64,000 nt of DNA, taken from positions 529,626 to 593,625 of the forward strand of contig JAFEAQ010000011.1 in NCBI GenBank assembly GCA_018266295.1. Direction: 5' to 3'. The number at the start of each line of letters is the position of its first letter. The first letter of the stretch is position 1. Positions 25,351 through 34,004 of this stretch are shown here, in pieces. A program made the position numbers and the translations under genes. Source of the stretch: Bdellovibrionales bacterium (GTDB lineage Bacteria > Bdellovibrionota > Bdellovibrionia > Bdellovibrionales > Bdellovibrionaceae). Below the pieces are notes generated by a model. It ran no database searches, was not told where the DNA came from, and worked only from the letters and a program-made list of their open reading frames with translations.

Positions 25351-26796
25351 ATGAAAAAAGCATTTTTTGCTCTCATCGTCGTCCTCGCAGCGGGATTGGG
25401 ATACGCTCAAATTCCGCAAAGAACTCCGCCGCCAATGAAGCTGTCGGATCCATTGCCGGCCAACCTCTTTGTTGAGCTTGGCAAAGCCATCAATCCGGCG
25501 GTTGTGAACATCTCTACCCTTGCCATCCCCCGCGTCCCGAGAGGCGGCATGCAACGCGATCCTATGCTCGACATGCTTGAGCAATTCTATGGCGTGCCAC
25601 TCCAGCCACGCCAGCAAGCGCCGGTTCAACCGGGCAAACCACGCCCCTACGGTTTGGGCACAGGCTTTATCATCCGTGAAGACGGTCTTATCGTCACAAA
25701 CAATCACGTGATCCAAGGCGCTGACGGCATTCAAGTTCAGCTCACGGAAAAATCCGACAAGCTCTATGATGCCAAAGTCATCGGTTACGACGAGCGCACG
25801 GATATTGCGCTGATCAAAATCAATCCGGATGGCAAACTCCCGGTCGCAGCTTTGGGCTCAAGCAAAGACCTCGAAGTCGGCGAATGGGTTGCAGCCTTCG
25901 GGAATCCTTACGGCCACGGTCACTCAATGACGAAGGGGATTATTTCCTCCAAGGGTCGTGAGATCGGCGAAATCAACAAGATCCCTCTGCTGCAAACAGA
26001 TGCGAGCATCAACCCGGGGAACTCCGGCGGTCCGCTCGTAAACACCAAAGGTTATGTGATCGGCGTGAACTCAGCGATCGATGCGCGCGCGCAAGGCATT
26101 GGCTTTGCGATTCCGATCGATGAAGTGAAAGCCATCATTCCGCAGCTTGAAAAATCAGGCCGCATTGAAAAAGGCTTCATCGGTGTGAGACTCGGCGATT
26201 TGGATCCGAGCGTGGATCCATCGTACCTGGGCCTTGAAGAGGCTGAGGGAGCTGTGATCACGGGCTTAGAGAAAAACGGTCCTGCCGCAAAAGCGGGGCT
26301 TCGTGCGTACGACATCGTCGTTGAATTCAACGGCCGCAAAATCAAGTCCTCCATGGATTTGATGGATGCTGTGGGCGATGCAAAAATCGGCAGCACGGTT
26401 CCCGTGAAACTGATTCGCGAACGCAAGCCGGTCAACGCACGCGTTGCCGTGCTTGAGCGCCCGGATTTCAATGCTGCGAAAAATGCTCCAGCACCTGGAA
26501 ACTACAAGGGTCAAAAAGCTCCCTTCGGCTTGGGCTTTTCGGTTGCAGATCTGACGTCGGAACTTCGCACCGAGTACATGATTCCACCGGATGTCCAAAA
26601 CCCGATGATCATCGAAGTTGAACGCAGCAGCGTTGCCTCCATGGCGGGGCTTAGAGTCGGAGACCTAGTCTTAGACATAAACAAAAAAGAGGTTACTAAA
26701 GCTCTGGATGTCGCTAAGGCATTGAAGAAGGGAACCAATACATTGCGTCTGGCACGCGGGAATCGCTTAATGATTGTGACTATCGACACAAAATAG
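25351..26796 (+). CDS. degP: Periplasmic serine protease/chaperone, HtrA/DegP family
   Basis: 481 aa. Signal peptide (about 1-19, cleavage near GYA-Q). Trypsin-like domain at about 40-270 with the triad H119 (VTNNHV), D151 (RTDIALI) and S225 (GNSGGPLV). Two PDZ domains follow at about 275-365 and 395-475. It degrades or refolds misfolded envelope proteins. The linker after the signal is Pro-rich. A ribosome site AGGAGA precedes the ATG and a strong terminator follows. Confidence 0.95.
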   Translation: MKKAFFALIVVLAAGLGYAQIPQRTPPPMKLSDPLPANLFVELGKAINPAVVNISTLAIPRVPRGGMQRDPMLDMLEQFYGVPLQPRQQAPVQPGKPRPYGLGTGFIIREDGLIVTNNHVIQGADGIQVQLTEKSDKLYDAKVIGYDERTDIALIKINPDGKLPVAALGSSKDLEVGEWVAAFGNPYGHGHSMTKGIISSKGREIGEINKIPLLQTDASINPGNSGGPLVNTKGYVIGVNSAIDARAQGIGFAIPIDEVKAIIPQLEKSGRIEKGFIGVRLGDLDPSVDPSYLGLEEAEGAVITGLEKNGPAAKAGLRAYDIVVEFNGRKIKSSMDLMDAVGDAKIGSTVPVKLIRERKPVNARVAVLERPDFNAAKNAPAPGNYKGQKAPFGLGFSVADLTSELRTEYMIPPDVQNPMIIEVERSSVASMAGLRVGDLVLDINKKEVTKALDVAKALKKGTNTLRLARGNRLMIVTIDTK

Positions 26797-26828
26797 AATT
26801 TGATTTATAGATAAAAAAATGTTTTCTT

Positions 26829-26860
26829 AAAAAGCTCACGTTGATACGTGGGCTTTTTTT
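26829..26860 (+). terminator. Intrinsic terminator after htrA
   Basis: Arms AAAAAGCTCACG and CGTGGGCTTTTT with a 6-base loop and one G-U pair, followed by more T residues; 33 bp after the stop codon. Confidence 0.85.
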
Positions 26861-27041
26861 ATGTTTTTTGTACGCATTCCAAAATGAGACATCTTTCGCA
26901 TAAACCCGGGATGGGACGCAGTTAATTTAGACTTAGGTCTTAAGCTTTAACCCGAAAGAGCCGTTGGTTTATATGGAAGAAACAAAAGAACATAACAACA
27001 GAAGTCCCCTAATTAAGCACGTAACAGCAAAGGATGGACAC

Positions 27042-27365
27042 ATGAAGATCACCGAAGTTAAGGTCTTTCCCGTAAACGAAGATCGGTTGAAGGCCTATGT
27101 ATCAATCACCATCGAGAGCAGCTTTGTCGTCCGAGATCTAAAAATCATACAAGGGCCCAGTGGGCTTTTTGTAGCGATGCCCAGTAAAAAGCGAAAAGAT
27201 GGCCAATTCCGCGATATAGCTCACCCCCTCAATCAGGAAACACGGACGATGATCGAAGACATGGTCTTCGAAGCCTACGAAAAGGAACTCAAGTCGATGG
27301 GCGCCACTCTGGTAAACCTCAAACGCCAAAAAGCCCCGGTAAATACCTACGACGATGAGCTCTAG
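27042..27365 (+). CDS. spoVG: SpoVG family nucleic-acid-binding regulator
   Basis: 107 aa from the ATG at 27042, which follows AAGGATGG; an in-frame start at 26964 would add 26 unrelated residues. The SpoVG core is clear: MKITEVKVFPVNEDRLKAYV, then ITIESSFVVRDLKII, then GLFVAMPSKKRKDGQFRDI and HPLNQETRTMIEDMVFEAY. SpoVG proteins bind DNA and RNA and affect division or surface genes in other bacteria; the target here is unknown. It is monocistronic between two terminators. Confidence 0.93.
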   Translation: MKITEVKVFPVNEDRLKAYVSITIESSFVVRDLKIIQGPSGLFVAMPSKKRKDGQFRDIAHPLNQETRTMIEDMVFEAYEKELKSMGATLVNLKRQKAPVNTYDDEL

Positions 27366-27411
27366 AGGCCCCTGAGGCTGATTTCGCAATGCATAATGAT
27401 GCTTGATATTT

Positions 27412-27455
27412 AAGCGGTTTCAAGAAACTACTTGCTCTTGAGACCGCTTTTTTTT
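27412..27455 (+). terminator. Intrinsic terminator after spoVG
   Basis: Arms AAGCGGTTTCAAGA (27412-27425) and TCTTGAGACCGCTT (27436-27449), with one mismatch and a 10-base loop, then eight T residues. Confidence 0.9.
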
Positions 27456-27485
27456 AATTTACGAGCTTCGTAATCAGTCCACTGT

Positions 27486-27561
27486 TGGGGCGTCGACAAG
27501 TTGGTAAGTTAGCAGATTTTGATTCTGCCATTCGCTGGTTCGAGTCCAGCCGCCCCATCCA
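27486..27561 (+). tRNA. tRNA-Gln (anticodon UUG)
   Basis: The acceptor arms TGGGGCG (27486-27492) and CGCCCCA (27551-27557) pair fully. The anticodon stem GCAGA/TCTGC encloses the loop TTTTGAT, giving UUG at positions 34-36. The T arm CTGGTTCGAGTCCAG is canonical. The 3' end TCCA means the CCA is encoded (27559-27561) and the discriminator is U73, unlike G73 of E. coli tRNA-Gln. A terminator follows at once, and no integrase or repeat is next to it. Confidence 0.96.
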
Positions 27562-27566
27562 TTTTT

Positions 27567-27592
27567 AAACCCGCCGCAAGCGGGTTTTTGTT
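27567..27592 (+). terminator. Intrinsic terminator after tRNA-Gln
   Basis: AAACCCGC-CGCA-AGCGGGTTT with a following TTGTTTTTT tract, five bases after the encoded CCA. Confidence 0.88.
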
Positions 27593-27699
27593 TTTTCAGA
27601 TATAGATCTTTAATTTCAACAACATAGATAGCAAAAGGTTTCTGTTAACCACTCCTCGACTTACTTGTTCCAACTCCAACCTATTCGCTCTTGCAAGGG

Positions 27700-27754
27700 T
27701 TTGTAGTGGGCGGCTGTAGTGATCGTGATTTTTGTAGTGATTGATCACTACAAA
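27700..27754. repeat. TGTAGTG repeat cluster with 11-bp-arm palindrome
   Basis: The heptamer TGTAGTG occurs at 27702, 27715 and 27733 in the same direction. The last forms a perfect palindrome with arms TTTGTAGTGAT (27731-27741) and ATCACTACAAA (27744-27754) around TG. There is no T-run, so it is not an intrinsic terminator. It fits an operator array or a structured leader between the tRNA and the leftward-reading gene at 27879-28115. The remaining intergenic sequence 27598-27878 shows no supported ORF. Confidence 0.55.
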
Positions 27755-27878
27755 GCAAACTTAAGGAAGTTTGAACTTATAGCAGTACAATTTGGTCTTC
27801 TTGTCATAAGTAAGTGAAGTCAAACGCCATAGCAATTACAACATATTTCCAGATAGATTTGCGCATAAGACTCCTATT

Positions 27879-28115
27879 TTAGTACACACACGAAGGACTA
27901 AACGTCCCGTCGTTACAAACCAATTTTCCAGAGGAGGAACCATACAGTGCTTCACCGGCAGCACAGGAGCCGCCGAACCCTCCGTGAGATGAACAGCATC
28001 CTGAATGTGAGTGACGCTGGGCCAAGCAGCTCGTTCCTTCAGAGCTTGAGGAGCTACCCCCATCTTTCGCACACGCTGACAAAATTACGAATAAGATCAA
28101 GAATGCAAATTTCAT
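27879..28115 (-). CDS. Small Cys/Ser-rich lipoprotein
   Basis: 78 aa. The signal MKFAFLILFVILSAC ends in a canonical lipobox (LSAC). The mature part is Ser/Gly-rich with cysteines in HSGCCSSHGG, GGSCAAG, KLVCND and SPSCVY, suggesting disulfides. I know no family. It follows the 28122-28382 gene by 6 bp on the same strand, so the pair is likely one operon. The ribosome site is weak. Confidence 0.6.
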   Translation of the reverse strand: MKFAFLILFVILSACAKDGGSSSSSEGTSCLAQRHSHSGCCSSHGGFGGSCAAGEALYGSSSGKLVCNDGTFSPSCVY

Positions 28116-28121
28116 GTCGGT

Positions 28122-28382
28122 CTATCTCTTAGATTTTCTATAGCCGTTTTTCACCGCTTCTGACTCCGTATTAAAGCAGCGACGATTATCGCGGCCTTTA
28201 TTCTTAATCAGCATGCGTTGGTAAAACTGCCCGCCTGGAACATGATAGATATATGAATTTGTGTTCCCAACGACAGGGCAACTCTCTGGGGAGTAGTTCT
28301 GTGCATAAGCTCTCAGGCTAAAAAATGAAGAGATGAAAAGAATTAGAAAAATACTCGCGGCTTTTTGTTTTAAATTATTCAT
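28122..28382 (-). CDS. Small secreted protein with Ada/nuclease-associated NSxIYHxPG motif
   Basis: 86 aa. A signal peptide runs to about residue 27 (AYA-Q). The mature part GNTNSYIYHVPGGQFYQRM, then RRCFNTESEAVKNGYRKSKR, resembles the short cysteine/histidine motif found in Ada-like metal-binding domains and at the end of thermonuclease-like proteins. As a stand-alone secreted version its function is unknown; DNA binding is possible. It is the first gene of a two-gene operon with a lipoprotein. Confidence 0.65.
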   Translation of the reverse strand: MNNLKQKAASIFLILFISSFFSLRAYAQNYSPESCPVVGNTNSYIYHVPGGQFYQRMLIKNKGRDNRRCFNTESEAVKNGYRKSKR

Positions 28383-28540
28383 TATTTATAAACGGATAAT
28401 TATTAAACAAGCTTGAGGATACCATCAAGGAACTAGACCAAGGTTCGAGACTCAAAATTCACTCAATCACTATAACCACAGCGGAGTCTTATATAGTTTT
28501 TCCAAAATTTTTTCAGGCTCGCCTGTCAAAGGAAGCCACT

Positions 28541-29170
28541 CTACTCCACCAGCCGGCGTTCTTCCGGGAGAACGGCATCTTTATCCGGCGCTTTTGGCTG
28601 CCATCGCAATTTATAGTTCCAAAGCGTGATCCGGCCGAGCATGAAAAACAAAAAATTTCCAAGCGTCGCACCAACAATAGCCCATATGCTGTAATCGGAT
28701 CGCAAGAACGTATAAATGGTAAAGGCCGGAACAACAATCATCAATACCATCACAATATAGGAAAATATTTTTGGCCAAATGCCTTCTATCAAGGCTATCA
28801 AGCAATAGCTTGAAAGAAAGACAACGGAATCAATCGCTAAAATATTTGGATAAAAATAAGAAAGAACTGCTAACCCAATGATGAGTTCACGGCGAAGAAC
28901 ATGCACTAACACCTGCGGCAAAACCAGAACTCCCAAAAGGGCCGCCACGTATTTCGAGAACCAGTGAGTGGCGGCCTCTAAGCCAGCGAATCTATCGGCG
29001 TTACACAAAACTATGAATACAAACCACACTGAAATCATACTTGGCGAAGAGATCCCGGACTTTAGTATCGATGCCAAAATCGTTGAGACCGTCAGCTTAA
29101 GCCAAACGCTTTCCACCTGAAACATGGGCGCTTTTTCAATCATAGACTTTAATGAACTAAATCGAGACAT
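28541..29170 (-). CDS. Membrane protein of unknown function
   Basis: 209 aa with about five hydrophobic helices between residues 20 and 185 and a charged C-terminus ending EERRLVE. I do not recognise the family. It is read alone and diverges from the 29262 gene; the two starts are 91 bp apart in AT-rich DNA, a likely divergent promoter region. The 158 bp downstream (28383-28540) show no gene. Confidence 0.6.
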   Translation of the reverse strand: MSRFSSLKSMIEKAPMFQVESVWLKLTVSTILASILKSGISSPSMISVWFVFIVLCNADRFAGLEAATHWFSKYVAALLGVLVLPQVLVHVLRRELIIGLAVLSYFYPNILAIDSVVFLSSYCLIALIEGIWPKIFSYIVMVLMIVVPAFTIYTFLRSDYSIWAIVGATLGNFLFFMLGRITLWNYKLRWQPKAPDKDAVLPEERRLVE

Positions 29171-29261
29171 GCTTCCTCATGCTATATACAAATTTATCGG
29201 TAATTTTATGATTATAGTTTAATTTTTGTTTAAAAATCCGAAGAGCCTACGAGGAGAAAAC

Positions 29262-30032
29262 ATGTCGGTAAAATTACTTCTTGCGGTACTTCTATTTTCA
29301 ATCTTGTCCCCCCAAATTTCAGTGGCCGGGCCCGCCGACATTGCCGCTTTCTGTGGAGAAAACTCCGACATCGGCAAGTGCGATTTACAAAAGCTCGAGG
29401 ATCTTAATCGGATCACAAAAAAACCTTATGTTGCCGATGAAAAACCATATAGCGAACAGCAAAAGCTATTTTTTAAATCCATCGAAAAAAACTGCGGTGA
29501 ATTGCAAAACACCTGTATGGCTTATATTCACTGGCAAAGAGCCTCACTGCCTGAACCAGAACGATCTCCCGCATCAGAGAAAAGTGGCCTCGGTCTATGG
29601 GGCAGCATCTTCACGTTGTTAGGTCTTTATCTTTTGTACAAAGCTTTCGTTAAAGGAACACGCGTTGCCTTTGGCGGTCTTTCTCGCGTCTGGAATGCAA
29701 TGGATTCAGAAATAGGGCGAGAAGCAAGAAGACTTGAGAAGGCAAATCGCCAACAGAACTTCTCAAGCAGCGATACCGATCCAAACTATTTCGCAAATGA
29801 TAAGGTCAATATTGATTTTGGTTATGGAAATAGCGACAGCTCCTCACCAAACCCTGCCTACTCATCCTCGAGTGAACCAGAAATTACCCAGTGGCGGGTT
29901 GAGGGCCACTATGTTGGGCAGAAATCCTACACTATTCACTTTCAGATCAACGCAGACAGCGCTGACAGCGCCCGAGCTCAAGTTCGCCGTGATAAAAAGG
30001 ACTTTGTTATCGTTCGAGTTTCTCGATACTAG
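29262..30032 (+). CDS. Secreted/membrane protein of unknown function
   Basis: 256 aa from the ATG at 29262, preceded by GAGGAGAA; an earlier in-frame ATG at 29226 has no ribosome site. A signal peptide is followed by a four-Cys region (FCGENSDIGKCDLQ; NCGELQNTC). One helix near 117-135 (WGSIFTLLGLYLLYKAF) anchors it, followed by a Ser/Asn-rich linker. The C-terminal domain starts ITQWRVEGHYVGQK and ends VRRDKKDFVIVRVSRY. The domain order suggests an inner-membrane protein with ends on different sides. No function is assigned. Confidence 0.65.
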   Translation: MSVKLLLAVLLFSILSPQISVAGPADIAAFCGENSDIGKCDLQKLEDLNRITKKPYVADEKPYSEQQKLFFKSIEKNCGELQNTCMAYIHWQRASLPEPERSPASEKSGLGLWGSIFTLLGLYLLYKAFVKGTRVAFGGLSRVWNAMDSEIGREARRLEKANRQQNFSSSDTDPNYFANDKVNIDFGYGNSDSSSPNPAYSSSSEPEITQWRVEGHYVGQKSYTIHFQINADSADSARAQVRRDKKDFVIVRVSRY

Positions 30033-30159
30033 CACTTTGGTTCTCGACCATTTTTCTTAAGTTCTGTCGGGTATCTTCAATAGAAGTTACGGAGGCCGGT
30101 CTGAATCCTATTCGAAAGCTGAGGCTAAATAATCCCCAGCTCTCGAAACCTCTCCGCAG

Positions 30160-31230
30160 CTACGTATAATCGTTATACCCCTTCTCCCCCGGAGTGTACG
30201 AGGTTGTGAGGTCCGGCGGCGTTAATGGTATTCCGTCGCGCAGTTTTGCTACTAAATGAGGATTGGAAATAAATGGACGGCCAAAGGCTACGAGGTCGCC
30301 TTTTTTCTCTAGCAGATCTTGCTCCGCTCTTTTGGCGTCGTAGCCGCCGGATAAAATGTATTTACCTTTGAAGTTCTCACGGATCGCGCGCTTGATCTCG
30401 GGACTGACCGCCGGGGCCCCCATCGCGCTGTGATCGACGACATGGATATAAAGAAGACCGAGGGCCGAAAGTTTCTGGCTGAAATCAATATAGAATTTCT
30501 CAATCCCCTCAAAGGCGCCGGTGTCGTTGAAAACACCATACGGAGAGACACGAATACCCAAGCGGTCGGCGCCAATTTTCTCGATGGTGCCCTTGGCGAT
30601 TTCCAAAGCAAAACGCATGCGGTTTTCCGCTGAGCCACCATATTGGTCCGTGCGCTTATTCACATTCGGATTTAAGAATTGTTCAATCAAATATCCATTG
30701 GCAGCGTGAAGCTCGACACCGTCAAAGCCCGCTTGGATCGCAAGCTCCGCTGAGTGAATGTATTCCCGAATCGTTGCCTTGATTTCAGCATCACTCATTT
30801 CATGCGGAACTGGGTGATCTTGTTGACCTTCACTATCAGTCCACATTTTTCCAGAAAGAGCGATGGCCGAAGGTGCCAAAATTTTAGTGCCTTGAGGCAT
30901 ATTTGCCGGATGAGCAACTCGCCCCGTATGCATCAGCTGAATAAAAATATGAGATCCCTTGGCATGAACAGCGTCAGTGATCTTTTTCCATCCCGCCACT
31001 TGCTCTTGATTAAAGAGCCCCGGAATGCGGGCATAACCCAAGCCATTTGCCGAAGGAGAGGTGCCCTCGGTGATAATAAGTCCCGCACTAGAACGGTCGC
31101 TATAGTACTTTACCATAATATCATTCGGCACATTACCAATAGCCCGCGATCGGGTCATCGGTGCCATCACGATGTGATTTGCTAATTTCATACGGCCAAT
31201 TTGTGTCGGTTGAAAAAGAATACTTTCCAT
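30160..31230 (-). CDS. nemA: Old Yellow Enzyme-type alkene reductase (NemA-like)
   Basis: 356 aa, FMN-binding TIM barrel. Family markers: MAPMTRSRAIGNVPND near the N-terminus, IFIQLMHTGRVAHPANMPQG, GVELHAANGYLIEQFLNP followed by RTDQYGGSAENRMRF, and AFGRPFISNPHLV near the C-terminus. The substrate-binding pair reads HAAN rather than the common HGAN, still with His and Asn. It uses NAD(P)H to reduce activated C=C bonds, nitroesters or nitroaromatics. It is monocistronic. Confidence 0.93.
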   Translation of the reverse strand: MESILFQPTQIGRMKLANHIVMAPMTRSRAIGNVPNDIMVKYYSDRSSAGLIITEGTSPSANGLGYARIPGLFNQEQVAGWKKITDAVHAKGSHIFIQLMHTGRVAHPANMPQGTKILAPSAIALSGKMWTDSEGQQDHPVPHEMSDAEIKATIREYIHSAELAIQAGFDGVELHAANGYLIEQFLNPNVNKRTDQYGGSAENRMRFALEIAKGTIEKIGADRLGIRVSPYGVFNDTGAFEGIEKFYIDFSQKLSALGLLYIHVVDHSAMGAPAVSPEIKRAIRENFKGKYILSGGYDAKRAEQDLLEKKGDLVAFGRPFISNPHLVAKLRDGIPLTPPDLTTSYTPGEKGYNDYT

Positions 31231-31483
31231 AATGTCTTTCTTACCCCTTGAGAATAGAAAACTTCCATCAAATAAGTAACAATTATAAGCACATTATAAA
31301 ACAATGGCAAGATGGTTTTTAAGAGGCCCGCTCGAAAGCGAAATAAATATTTCGTTTATATTCCGAAAACTGCATAGATAAGCCATCCCAACAGCCTCGC
31401 CGTCGCGGGCAGTGTCGACTGCGTTGGCTGCGTCGGATGTGTGGGGCTTCGCGGGGCCGTTGGCAAAGTCGGCGTGACTCATT
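31231..31483. other. Intergenic stretch with no supported gene
   Basis: AT-rich promoter-like DNA lies directly upstream of the Old Yellow Enzyme gene (31231-31320). The GC-richer part 31380-31483 has an open frame but no ribosome site, signal or recognisable domain, so no gene is called. Confidence 0.6.
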
Positions 31484-31517
31484 AAAAAAAAGAGCCCGGA
31501 CTTTCTTGTCCTGGCTC
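31484..31517 (-). terminator. Intrinsic terminator of the haem-lipoprotein gene
   Basis: On the minus strand, arms GAGCCAGGAC and GTCCGGGCTC (one mismatch, 6-base loop) are followed by eight T residues, 16 bp after the stop codon at 31534. Confidence 0.88.
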
Positions 31518-31533
31518 CGAAAATACCGCTCAC

Positions 31534-33009
31534 CTACTGCTTAATATCAAAGATCGGAGTCGACAGCGCCGGCAAGATCGAGCCCACCGGGATCGAATCG
31601 AATCTGGCGTCGTAGAGGAATTGTTCGAAGACTTTTGACGATGGATTCCTTGCGAGCATCGCGACCTCGGCAATGATCACACCCTTAAAGTCACCGAAGT
31701 AACGGCTATGAATATGCGGAGCATTTAGCAACAGCCCCTCGTAGTTCACTGCAATGCGATTGCCACCCACACCCGCGTTTTCACTCGAAGGATCCTCATA
31801 GATCACACTCTCGCGCCCCGCAACGGGGTTGTCGGTGTAAGCCTTGTCCCCCACGTCCAGCAATTCACTGCCGATGGATTTTGCGTCGCTCACGATATTG
31901 TCAAAGTACTTCGACATCGCAACTCCGTTAATCGCTCCACCGCTGGGGTCGTAGGCCGTGTCTAAGTCACTCATAAAACGTGGCCATGGACCGCCCGCTG
32001 TCGTCAATGGCGTGTCCGTCACGCGCACACTGCCACCCGAAGTCGCTGCGCCCATGCGCTCGGCACTTATGCCCATCGTGATCGCGCGCGGACTTGTGAT
32101 TTGTAAGTTGCTCGCACCGCCGTTGATGTACGTAATCGGACCCTGGATAAAGACCGATTGAGAAACATACAGACGACAGCCGTTGCTGTCGGTGATGAGA
32201 TTGAGGTTTTTTAAAAAGAGCGGACCTTTGACGACCACATCACCATAACAAGTGACATTACCCGAGTTACGAATAAATTTGCCGCTGCTATCGGCAACAA
32301 AGCCCGACATCTGTGTGGCAGGCTTACCCGCTAGTTGAATCGTCGTCACACCCACCGCTTGGGCTTGTATCGCTGGGGCTAAAGATAAAATCTCGGCCTC
32401 GGAAGGATAACCGATCACGATTTTTGACATCTCCACCACCCGCGACGGACCCGCAGCCGGCGTGACCCCGTCCACCATCGAGCGGCCGTTGGCATAAAGC
32501 CCCCCGTTCCACTGAAGAACCTGGGCGAGCGTCGTCGCCGCATTGAGGCCAAACAGATTTGCTGAGTCTTGAGCCGAGAAACTCACCTTGGGCACGTGGA
32601 TAGAACCTCCGGCCACCGTCATCGATTGCCAGCCGCCGATACCGCCACCAGCATCGACGTTATTGTAAGCCGTGCGCTCAGAGCCTTTTGTACTTGGTAA
32701 GAAAGGATTGCCGTTCACTGAGAAGTTCGGACCGCCATAGCCGAAGTCCGTGACAATGCTTGCACCGAAAGAGCCGTGACAAGCCACGCAGTTCATCGCT
32801 CGGACGGCAAAAACGGGTTTCAGGGTTTTGATCGCCACAGCGGCGTCTTCACCTGAAGAGCGGCCGCTATCGCCATTGCCGTTGGCGTTGATCCCGTCGA
32901 CGGCGGAGTTATCGAGAGTGAAATTTACTTTTGAACAGTTTTGAAAAGTAAAAACTAAGGCCACTGCCGCTGGCACCGCAAATAACCATAACATTCCACG
33001 CTGTTTCAT
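31534..33009 (-). CDS. Exported haem c-motif protein, probable lipoprotein
   Basis: 491 aa. The N-terminal hydrophobic stretch ends FTFQNCSKVNF; the FQNC sequence is a non-canonical lipobox that I associate with Bdellovibrio exported proteins (recalled, not searched). A single CxxCH motif, NCVACHGSF at about residues 73-81, should bind haem c covalently. The rest is Gly/Ser/Ala-rich and beta-like, with a segment of right-handed-repeat flavour (VVVKGPLFLKNLNLI; RLYVSQSVFIQGPI). No catalytic motif is recognised. Possible roles include electron transfer or a surface adhesin; both are inference. Confidence 0.65.
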   Translation of the reverse strand: MKQRGMLWLFAVPAAVALVFTFQNCSKVNFTLDNSAVDGINANGNGDSGRSSGEDAAVAIKTLKPVFAVRAMNCVACHGSFGASIVTDFGYGGPNFSVNGNPFLPSTKGSERTAYNNVDAGGGIGGWQSMTVAGGSIHVPKVSFSAQDSANLFGLNAATTLAQVLQWNGGLYANGRSMVDGVTPAAGPSRVVEMSKIVIGYPSEAEILSLAPAIQAQAVGVTTIQLAGKPATQMSGFVADSSGKFIRNSGNVTCYGDVVVKGPLFLKNLNLITDSNGCRLYVSQSVFIQGPITYINGGASNLQITSPRAITMGISAERMGAATSGGSVRVTDTPLTTAGGPWPRFMSDLDTAYDPSGGAINGVAMSKYFDNIVSDAKSIGSELLDVGDKAYTDNPVAGRESVIYEDPSSENAGVGGNRIAVNYEGLLLNAPHIHSRYFGDFKGVIIAEVAMLARNPSSKVFEQFLYDARFDSIPVGSILPALSTPIFDIKQ

Positions 33010-33114
33010 GTGTTCCCCCGTAATAATAGTCTAAGTGGGAGCACGATTTTGTAAAAGGATACTTTTGCACACGGACGATCAAAGCAGCGCACAATCGAGA
33101 GGAGGATTTTTTTT

Positions 33115-33150
33115 CTTTCCTCGCCCGTCTCACGTCGAGACTGAGGAAAG
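33115..33150. repeat. Perfect two-part inverted repeat in intergenic DNA
   Basis: Outer arms CTTTCCTC (33115-33122) and GAGGAAAG (33143-33150) and inner arms GTCTC and GAGAC are all perfect, around the loop ACGTC. The T-run lies before the hairpin on the plus strand, so on the minus strand A residues follow. It is therefore not a classic terminator. It sits 106 bp upstream of the haem-lipoprotein gene, so a structured leader or protein-binding site is possible. Confidence 0.55.
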
Positions 33151-33268
33151 GAGCTGCAAAAAAGTCCGACACCCGAAAAAAATAAAATGTTCCAAACGTT
33201 CCAGACTTCAAAGCAGTCTATTATGTAGGAAGTAAATTATTAAAACTCGCTCATCTGAGATCGAAGAG

Positions 33269-33793
33269 TTAATTATCTTTGCAAGTTTGTGGAGCGGTAT
33301 TTACTTTCCAAGTCTTAGCTAGCGATCCAAAAATATTGCGTTTTTTGACGAATTCAGTTTCTTCGGCAAAAATAATTTTTCCGTCACTGACCCTTTTAGC
33401 AATTGTATACTCAAATTTAGTAACTCCAAGATTGCGGCCATCGTTATCTGGAAGTGCTGGGGCCCATGCCTCACGATAAAGACTCATTCTCAGTGTTTCT
33501 AAATTATTATTTTCCGAAATTGAAAATTGGGTTTTAAAAATTTCGTTATCTGAAGAGTAATTTTCAAAGCTATGGCCTTGAGGGTTTTGAGGTACCTTGC
33601 CCTTGATTCCAAAGAAGAAGGCTTCAGGCTCGCCATAACAGAATCCGCTATCGCATTTCGCTAGAAAAACATAAGCACACTTTGCAGGCACAGAGTTTAA
33701 TAGAAACTCTTTAATCTCTAACGGCGCTTGACCAGCATAAGCTGAAATTGATTGCATGGCTAAAGCGCAGAGAACAAACAATGTTTTTTTCAT
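33269..33793 (-). CDS. Secreted protein of unknown function
   Basis: 174 aa from the ATG at 33793, preceded by AGGAGATG; the frame opens 45 bp earlier without a ribosome site. A signal peptide ends AYA-G at about residue 20. The mature protein has cysteines at CAYVFLAKCDSGFCYG and a C-terminal CKDN. Its alternating beta pattern (ISENNNLETLRMSLYREAW, KFEYTIAKRVSDGKIIFAEE) suggests a beta-sandwich. No family is recognised. The 211 bp upstream to 34005 hold no gene. Confidence 0.6.
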   Translation of the reverse strand: MKKTLFVLCALAMQSISAYAGQAPLEIKEFLLNSVPAKCAYVFLAKCDSGFCYGEPEAFFFGIKGKVPQNPQGHSFENYSSDNEIFKTQFSISENNNLETLRMSLYREAWAPALPDNDGRNLGVTKFEYTIAKRVSDGKIIFAEETEFVKKRNIFGSLAKTWKVNTAPQTCKDN

Positions 33794-34004
33794 AAACATC
33801 TCCTGACGTTTGAGTTTCATATTTAAAATTTTGGTCATTACTATATGAGTAGTAGCGACAGGTCAATAGAGGGGTAAGCTCTGTGATATCATGATTGAAC
33901 CCGTTTCACTCACAATCCAAATATCCTGGGAACGATATGTGCCTCGCTCGTTGATTCAAAATCCAATTCGTCTTTACAAGTGATTTGTTCCTTACTAGCT
34001 TTTT

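Noticed and set aside
27486..27561. tRNA-Gln as a mobile-element attachment site
   Set aside because: No integrase, no direct repeat of the tRNA 3' end and no base-composition break were seen.
31294..31533. Short leftward ORF between terminator and Old Yellow Enzyme gene
   Set aside because: It overlaps the terminator of the neighbouring gene and has no ribosome site or recognisable domain.
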